Below, one piece after another: positions 58,564 to 64,000 of a stretch of DNA of 64,000 nucleotides. A program made the translations under genes and the position numbers. The DNA is from Rhizopus sp. PT2906. Taxonomy: Eukaryota > Mucoromycota > Mucoromycetes > Mucorales > Rhizopodaceae. Each line of letters begins with the position of its first letter. The stretch's first letter is position 1. The stretch spans positions 1 through 64,000 of the forward strand of contig JAMYHX010000188.1 in the NCBI GenBank assembly GCA_025529335.1, in the 5' to 3' direction. The notes below the pieces were generated by a model. The model saw only the letters and a list, made by a program, of their open reading frames with translations. It had not been told where the DNA came from and did no database searches.

Positions 58564-58730
58564 CCAAAGATCTTCCGAAGAACTTGTTCTGCTGCTAATT
58601 ACTCATATTTGATTGGATTCTATAGAGCAATCCCCAAGTTCACCAGTTATTTTTCCTAAAGGGGAAATTATAGGTCGCATAATAAGAAATTTTTTATTAT
58701 ATTATATTACTGAGAATAAAGCGCGGCTGA

Positions 58731-59063
58731 GGGTTTCGCAGATACAGAGGTAGGTGGAAGGAGCAGCTGCACGGTAATCATGTCAATGTATGCATTACAA
58801 ATGAACACATGATATTGCAAACATGCGTATATTGCTACCAAAAGCTTTGCCACCCAAAAGCTATGTTGACAAAGAATAAACAAGTGTTACAAGATATCAA
58901 GGGCGCCTTACTGTGCGGGAATCCAAAATGTGTGGCTGCAAAGTCCAGGGAATCAACCAAATCTCGAGATGCGCTATCTCTGCTGGCAATCGGCTTGTCT
59001 GGCTTGACTCAGTGTTTGATAGGCTCTCCTCTTCCGATCTCAAATCAGTCAATTCAACACTGA
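58731..59063 (+). pseudogene. C-terminal fragment of a Cys-rich repeat-family protein
   Basis: The open frame from ~58731 reads WKEQLHGNHVNVCITNEHM, TCVYCYQKLCHP, GALLCGNPKCVAAK and SRDALSLLAIGLSGLTQCL. The CxxC...CxxxxC pattern and SRD..S.LAIGLSGL ending match proteins I recall in many copies in Mucorales genomes. No start or N-terminal half is present, so it is treated as a fragment of a mobile or repeated gene. Confidence 0.55.
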
Positions 59064-59296
59064 TACCTTCAACAAACTTTCATATGTTGTCAACATAATA
59101 CCTCACAAATACAATATGTATGAAAACTAACATTATTGCTCAGTTACAATGTTTTCAATCCTGTCCATAAAAATAATATTGTTACACATTATGTCATTGT
59201 CCATTTTTGCATTAACTTTTTTTTTTTTTTTTTTTCCTACATATTTCGGATCATTGAGATAATTCTTGTTTTTATTTTTCCTTTTATCTTTTTAAA

Positions 59297-61891
59297 ATGG
59301 CAAACGATAGCATCATTATGTCAAGATCAAAAGTAGCGATTGCAACAATCATTACCGCCTCTGTTCTAGGAACATTTTACTACCGTTCAAAGCATAAAAA
59401 GAAGACCAAGGAACCAGATATATATCGAGAAATCATTGAATCCTTACCAGATACAGACCCAATCAAACAGCAAGAGGATGAAACGAATAATTTCCTTGGA
59501 AATCTGTTCAAGAACGCCTCTGATATTGTACCTGCTTCCCTGGAAGAATTCAAATCAAAGATGTCGTCCCTTTATCCCGCTTTTGAACGTCAATTAGAAA
59601 ATATCCGAAATATGTATTCTAGTTTCTGGAACTACTTGTTCCTAGAGGATTTTCGCAAAATTGTGAAGGAGTCAATGAAAGAGGATACTGATACAAGCTT
59701 ACATCCTGAGATTGAGCAGGATGCTAAAGTACGAGAGGGACAGGACTTATCAAAAGACGAGATAGAATATGTAAAGAAAAGAAAAGAGCGCATGAAGGCA
59801 GCATTCGCATTCTTTATTGGTGTTGAAGAAAGTGAAGTAGAGGTTGAGGATATTCCGAATATTGGTATCGCTTCCAGGTATATACATTAATTTTCCGAAC
59901 CAAATATGGAATGTCTAACTTTTTTAGTGGTGGTGGATATCGTGCCATGGTAGCATGTTCCGGATATTTACATGGATTTTGTGATACAGGTATTCTAGAT
60001 TGCGCACTTTATATGGCGGGTAAGTTTGTTAGATGTGTGTTTTATAAACTGAAGAACTAATTGCTTTCTCAAGGTGTCTCTGGATCAACCTGGGCCATGT
60101 CGCAGTTTTATAGTCCCTTGACTGATGCATCCGTAAATACTCTCAAGCATCACTTATCGAGTAGAATTCATACGCATATAGCAAATCTATCCAACTTTTT
60201 GGCTGTTCTCAACGCTTCTCGCCATAATGCAAAAATTCTTTTACACGGAGTTATTCAACGCTATTATCAGCAAAACCATTCCATCAGTTTAGTAGATATT
60301 TTTGGTATGTTGCTTGGTGGCACGTTATTAGCTAGAAAGGTTGTTGTGGATACGGATGAAGAAAAAGACAAAGACGAAGAGGAGGAGTATAGTGAATCAA
60401 TCAGTATCAAGGAGAGCACAAGGAATGTTGAAACAGGAACAATGCAAGAAAATGATGGAACCAAGGTTGAGCCAAGACTACTTCAAAAGAACGAAATCAA
60501 ACTATCCAGGCAAAGAACTTACTTTGACGATGGGTCATTGCCAATGCCAATTTACTGTGCTGTTAGACACGAGATACAACATCCAGGAATTACAAAGCAG
60601 GCTACTCTATCCTCTCAAGATGAAGACAATGAAGTCAAGAATGGTAATGACGACAAGAATGACAAGGATGACGATGAAGCCAATGAATATAGTAAAGACA
60701 AGGATGACAAGCACGACAACAAAGTCAATGAAGTCAATGAATACAACGAAATCAAACATGACAAGGGTGACAAAAATGATAGGAATAACAAGGTCAGCAA
60801 CAATGGAAGCTCTCAGGATCTTTATCAGTGGTATGAATTTACTCCTTTTGAGGTGGGGAGTGAAGAAATTAATGGTAAAAAAACAACTTTTGATAGGAAA
60901 TAAGGTACCAACTTATTTCATTTAATTAGCTTGGATTCCTGTTTGGGCATTCGGAAGAAAGTTTGAAAATGGAATGAATATCGAAAGGTTACCAGAACAA
61001 AGTATTGGTGTTCTTATGGGAATGTTTGGTTCTGCATTTGTAGCAAGTCTGGCTCACTTTTATCAAGAGATTCGCGTGTTGCTTCCTGCAGCAGCTGTTG
61101 AAAAAGCGGATGAGATAATCAAGAATTATGAAAGCTCCGCATGCACCATTCATCCGATCTCGCCTGCTTCCTTTCCCAACCCGTTTTATAAAATGGCTTC
61201 AACGGTGCAAACAAAGGACGAAAATGAAAACAAGGAAGAAGTATTGCGTTCAGAGAATCTAGTAGGATCCCAGCAAATCGAACTTATGGACGCCGGTATG
61301 GATAATAACATTCCGTTTTATCCTTTACTCAGAAAAGGCAGAGATGTTGATATCATTATAGCTGTTGACCTAAGCGCCGATATCCAAGATGCACCTCATT
61401 TTGATCGAGCAGAAGGATACGTCAAGCGTCGTGGAATTAAAGGGTGGCCAGAGGGTGCTGGTTGGCCAAAGGAAAAGGATAAAGACAATCAACATGATCC
61501 TGTGGAGATAAAAAAGAAAGAAAAGGGCAACAATAGAACACTAGTCGAGATATCCTCCGAATATTCCTTAGATACCTGCACTGTTTTCGCTTCCAGCTCT
61601 ACAGAGACTACGCCTGAAGATAAAGATAGCATAAAGACAACATATCCTGAAAACACAAACCCAATCACGCTCGTTTATTTCCCGCTTATCGTCAATAGAA
61701 ATTATGACCCAGATTTCGATCCTCAGACTGCAGAGTTCTGTAGCACATGGAATTTCGTATATACAACCGAGCAAGTCAATAAGCTTCATGGTCTTGCCGT
61801 TGCTAATGTTAAGGACAATATAGAAAAGGTTCGAAAGGTGGTGAAAGACATATGGAAGAGAAAGAGAGAGGAGAGATTAAATAAAGTATAG
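59297..61891 (+). CDS. Cytosolic-PLA2/PLB-type lysophospholipase with N-terminal membrane anchor
   Basis: Multi-exon, starting MANDSIIMSRSKVAIATII. Residues ~12-28 form a transmembrane anchor followed by basic residues. The catalytic domain has IASSGGGYRAMVACSGYLHG (split by an intron), the nucleophile elbow AGVSGSTWAMSQFY (GxSGS) and LMDAGMDNNIPFYPLL with the catalytic Asp. These give the Ser/Asp dyad plus stabilising Arg of group IV PLA2/fungal PLB. A long Asp/Lys/Asn repeat insert (60610-60800) interrupts the domain, and IPVWAFGRKFENG follows. It should hydrolyse acyl chains from membrane phospholipids; organelle unknown. Confidence 0.88.
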
Positions 61892-61896
61892 ATTTA

Positions 61897-62139
61897 TTAT
61901 TTACAATGAGATTTTTCTAAATCGTGTAAATGCTTCACTTGTTCCTTGGATCCTTCATTTTCTATCTTTCGTACTAGTTGAGGGTATAGATCCCAGTTGT
62001 CTCCTTCTCGTTCTTTCTTTGCTTGTGTTGGAAATGTATTGTTGTCATGTGAACTTGATGTACTTGATGACCCATTGACTGATTCACGGTATAAGGAAGG
62101 ATGCGTCAAGGTGTCAATATCTTGTTTCTTGTCAGACAT
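61897..62139 (-). CDS. Small hydrophilic protein of unknown function
   Basis: 80 aa, MSDKKQDIDTLTHPSLYRES, with a Ser-rich centre and a charged C-terminal helix (LVRKIENEGSKEQVKHLHDL). Its stop lies five bases from that of the lipase gene on the other strand. No family recognised, but the compact frame and a purine/pyrimidine leader support a gene. Confidence 0.5.
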   Translation of the reverse strand: MSDKKQDIDTLTHPSLYRESVNGSSSTSSSHDNNTFPTQAKKEREGDNWDLYPQLVRKIENEGSKEQVKHLHDLEKSHCK

Positions 62140-62496
62140 TTTTTAGTTAATGGAGAACAAAGGAAAGGGCAAATCAAACAGACTTTATATTTATGCAGAA
62201 TGACATTGACGTCAATATTACACAATCAATGGCGCATATACCATTACAGCCAATTACGCAAAAAGACGCCAATTCTCCTTTTGACAAGCTTGGTTTCCAA
62301 GCAGAATGAAGCGGCGATCATATCATGATTTATTGTGTTTTTTAATGCGTGCGACTAGGAACTTGAAAAATGCAATAAAGATGTCCCTGTAGCTTCGTTA
62401 ATGAGCGCTGATGACATTGTTTCAGCGGAATGTGAACTTGAAGAAGAGGCTCACTGTACGCAATAAGAGCATATACGCGCGTATATGTCTTTTTAT

Positions 62497-64000
62497 TTAA
62501 TAATAGCCAAGATGATAGGAATATGAAGTTACCCTTTTTCTTTGAGGCCTTGTCACTGTTGGTAAATAAGGATTGACTTGTTTCTTGCTAGTAGTGCCTT
62601 TTGCGTCCATTGAATGGGTTCTATGCTTGAGTTGAGATAGCCGCTCTGCTTCCCAAACATGCCAGTGTTTCTTTTGAGCTTTTTCATTGTATAGGACGTA
62701 CATTGGGTCACTGTTACTGTTTTCTTCTTTTTCACCAACCACTCTACGTGTTTCACCCCACGAGAAGTCATCAAAATGCCAAAAGGAGTAAATAGGCATC
62801 ACAAAGTTCCAAATAGGAAAGGCGAATATATACACTACAAGAAGAAGATATAAACAATAAACCAAGGGGACAAAATGAAACACTTACCAACCATCCAACC
62901 TATGTAAGTCATCCTCTTGGCAGTAAAGATAACCAGTAAAGCAGGCGTGCCTACTGCAGCTAATAAAATAACAAGCGTTTGGTACTGTGCTGAATGTGTA
63001 AATATCAAGTCCATGAAAAAGAAAAAGATGAGAAGGGTAGCAGCAGGAAGTACAACAGAGCTCAAAAGATCTAGTACGACAACAAACTGCATTGAGAGAC
63101 AAGCGATGCCACAAAGCTCTGATACGAACACCAGCTCCATTAGATTGTGGATTGTCGAGTTAATCCACCGTCTTCTCTGAGAAAGCAGCACCTTGAATGA
63201 GTTGGGTACGACTGTTTTACTCTTTGCTTGAGGAACAAAGATCATTTGACGACGAGGAAAAGTGCGCAACATGAGTGTAGAAAGAAATCGATCTTCGCCA
63301 AGTAAAAGTAAGTTTTTGGCATGCAGTGTGTCGACAGAACTTACATTAAACTGTTCTATAATTTCAGGACTGGAAAGGATCGGCACCCATCTGCCTTGCT
63401 TGGGGGCTTTGATACGATACATAGAGAAACATCCAGGTAGGCAGGTTACTCCACCAAAGACAGATTCAAATGCCTTTGCATAATGGTGTGAGACAAAGTA
63501 CTCAAACACTTGAATGGCGGTGACCCACGATTCAGACTTGTTTGCTATTTTGGTTTCTCCACAGGCGCCCATGACTGTGATATCATTCTTCATTGCAGAT
63601 ACCATATAAGTAATACAATCAGGCGCGACTTTTGTGTCTGCATCTACCATTAGGACCAGTTCAAACTTGTCTGGTGTTACTCCCTTCTTCATCAGTCGGC
63701 TCATTTTCCAAAATATCTCGTACTCTAGCTCCGTGAATCTATCATAGAACAGGACCTTTTTGAAAAATGACATTAAAATCATCTGGGAATCGCGTTTGCC
63801 TCGGTTTCCAGCCTTTGTCTGTCCTTTTTCATGCTCTGTTCCCGACTTGATTACCACAAGCGTTGGCAGTGACCGGTAGTACCCCATATATACCCGTGCC
63901 TTGTTCTTTTGCTTCCAGCCGTCAGCAACAGCTTCGTATTCGCACTCTTTCCCATCATGATGCATATGATTATCATTTAAGGGAGTCAATAAACTTAGAC
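62497..64000 (-). CDS. CHS: Chitin synthase, Chs3-like (partial, 5' end beyond the window)
   Basis: The frame continues past 64000, so only the C-terminal catalytic and membrane part is present. Glycosyltransferase motifs are LVLMVDADTKVAPDC, GGVTCLPGCFSMYRIK, GEDRFLSTLML and the signature QRRRW. Then come three or four membrane helices, an intron near 62835-62885, and PIWNFVMPIYSFWHFDDFSW with GETRRV. The last block matches class IV Chs3 and class V-type enzymes. It polymerises UDP-GlcNAc into chitin at the plasma membrane. The Lys/Arg-rich C-terminus ends at 62497. Confidence 0.92.

Noticed and set aside
1..64000. tRNA, rRNA or CRISPR features
   Set aside because: A by-eye scan for T-loop words such as GGTTCGAATCC, rRNA-conserved blocks and regularly spaced direct repeats found nothing convincing; a covariance-model search would be decisive.

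Overview
The window reads as chromosomal DNA from an early-diverging filamentous fungus, most likely Mucoromycota (Rhizopus/Mucor-like). The evidence is AT-rich DNA, many short GT-AG introns of about 45-65 nt, pyrimidine-rich stretches just before start codons, and a gene set typical of these fungi: a WC-2-type PAS+GATA factor, a PacC/Rim101 zinc-finger factor, a Chs3-like chitin synthase, a formin GBD/FH3 protein without FH2, and a LINE tail of a type I recall from Mucorales. No tRNA, rRNA or CRISPR array was recognised. All names rest on reading translations by eye; exon joins were worked out by hand from splice signals and reading frame.

Layout. 0.5-9.1 kb: a secreted, probably GPI-anchored aspartic protease (+), a FAT1/FATP acyl-CoA synthetase (-), a PacC/Rim101 factor (-) and a pirin (-). 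9.2-10.7 kb: decayed mobile-element-like sequence and one copy of a ~100-bp dispersed repeat. 11.1-17.3 kb, all minus: two WrbA/Pst2-like flavodoxin-fold quinone reductases flanking a threonine aspartase, then a secreted thaumatin-like protein. 17.6-23.4 kb: a repeat-rich block holding a 0.93-kb element with 165-bp inverted arms, an inverted 513-bp copy of the tail of the threonine aspartase gene, a 5'-truncated LINE, a frameshifted zinc-knuckle ORF, a ~23-bp tandem motif and the second copy of the dispersed repeat.

23.7-40.1 kb is a dense housekeeping block: ILV3 (dihydroxyacid dehydratase, mitochondrial branched-chain amino acid synthesis), sorting nexin 4/Atg24, a two-domain Asn/Gln-rich putative regulator, the GBD/FH3 protein, a small KVSF-motif protein, an unresolved small gene, an STH1/SNF2-type remodeller ATPase with no bromodomain, a CENP-M-like small-GTPase-fold protein and a glutathione S-transferase. 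41.5-42.7 kb: a lone C2H2 finger ORF and repeat fragments. 43.2-55.2 kb: WC-2, a Pho80/PCL-type cyclin, a tiny unknown protein, a USP-type ubiquitin hydrolase whose catalytic Cys position is Ser, an unrecognised protein, a divergent kinase-like protein and RFC4.

55.4-59.1 kb is a second mobile-element graveyard: a tyrosine-recombinase remnant, two uncertain ORFs, a MITE-like element and a Cys-rich repeat-family fragment. 59.3-64 kb: a membrane-anchored cPLA2-like lipase, a small acidic protein, and a chitin synthase running off the right edge.

The most interesting items are the CENP-M-like gene (an inner-kinetochore subunit, of note because Mucorales are reported to lack CENP-A), the USP pseudoenzyme, the remodeller ending before its bromodomain, the factor pairing a zinc ribbon with a possible WRKY/GCM-like Cys/His domain, and the perfect-looking inverted gene-tail duplication.
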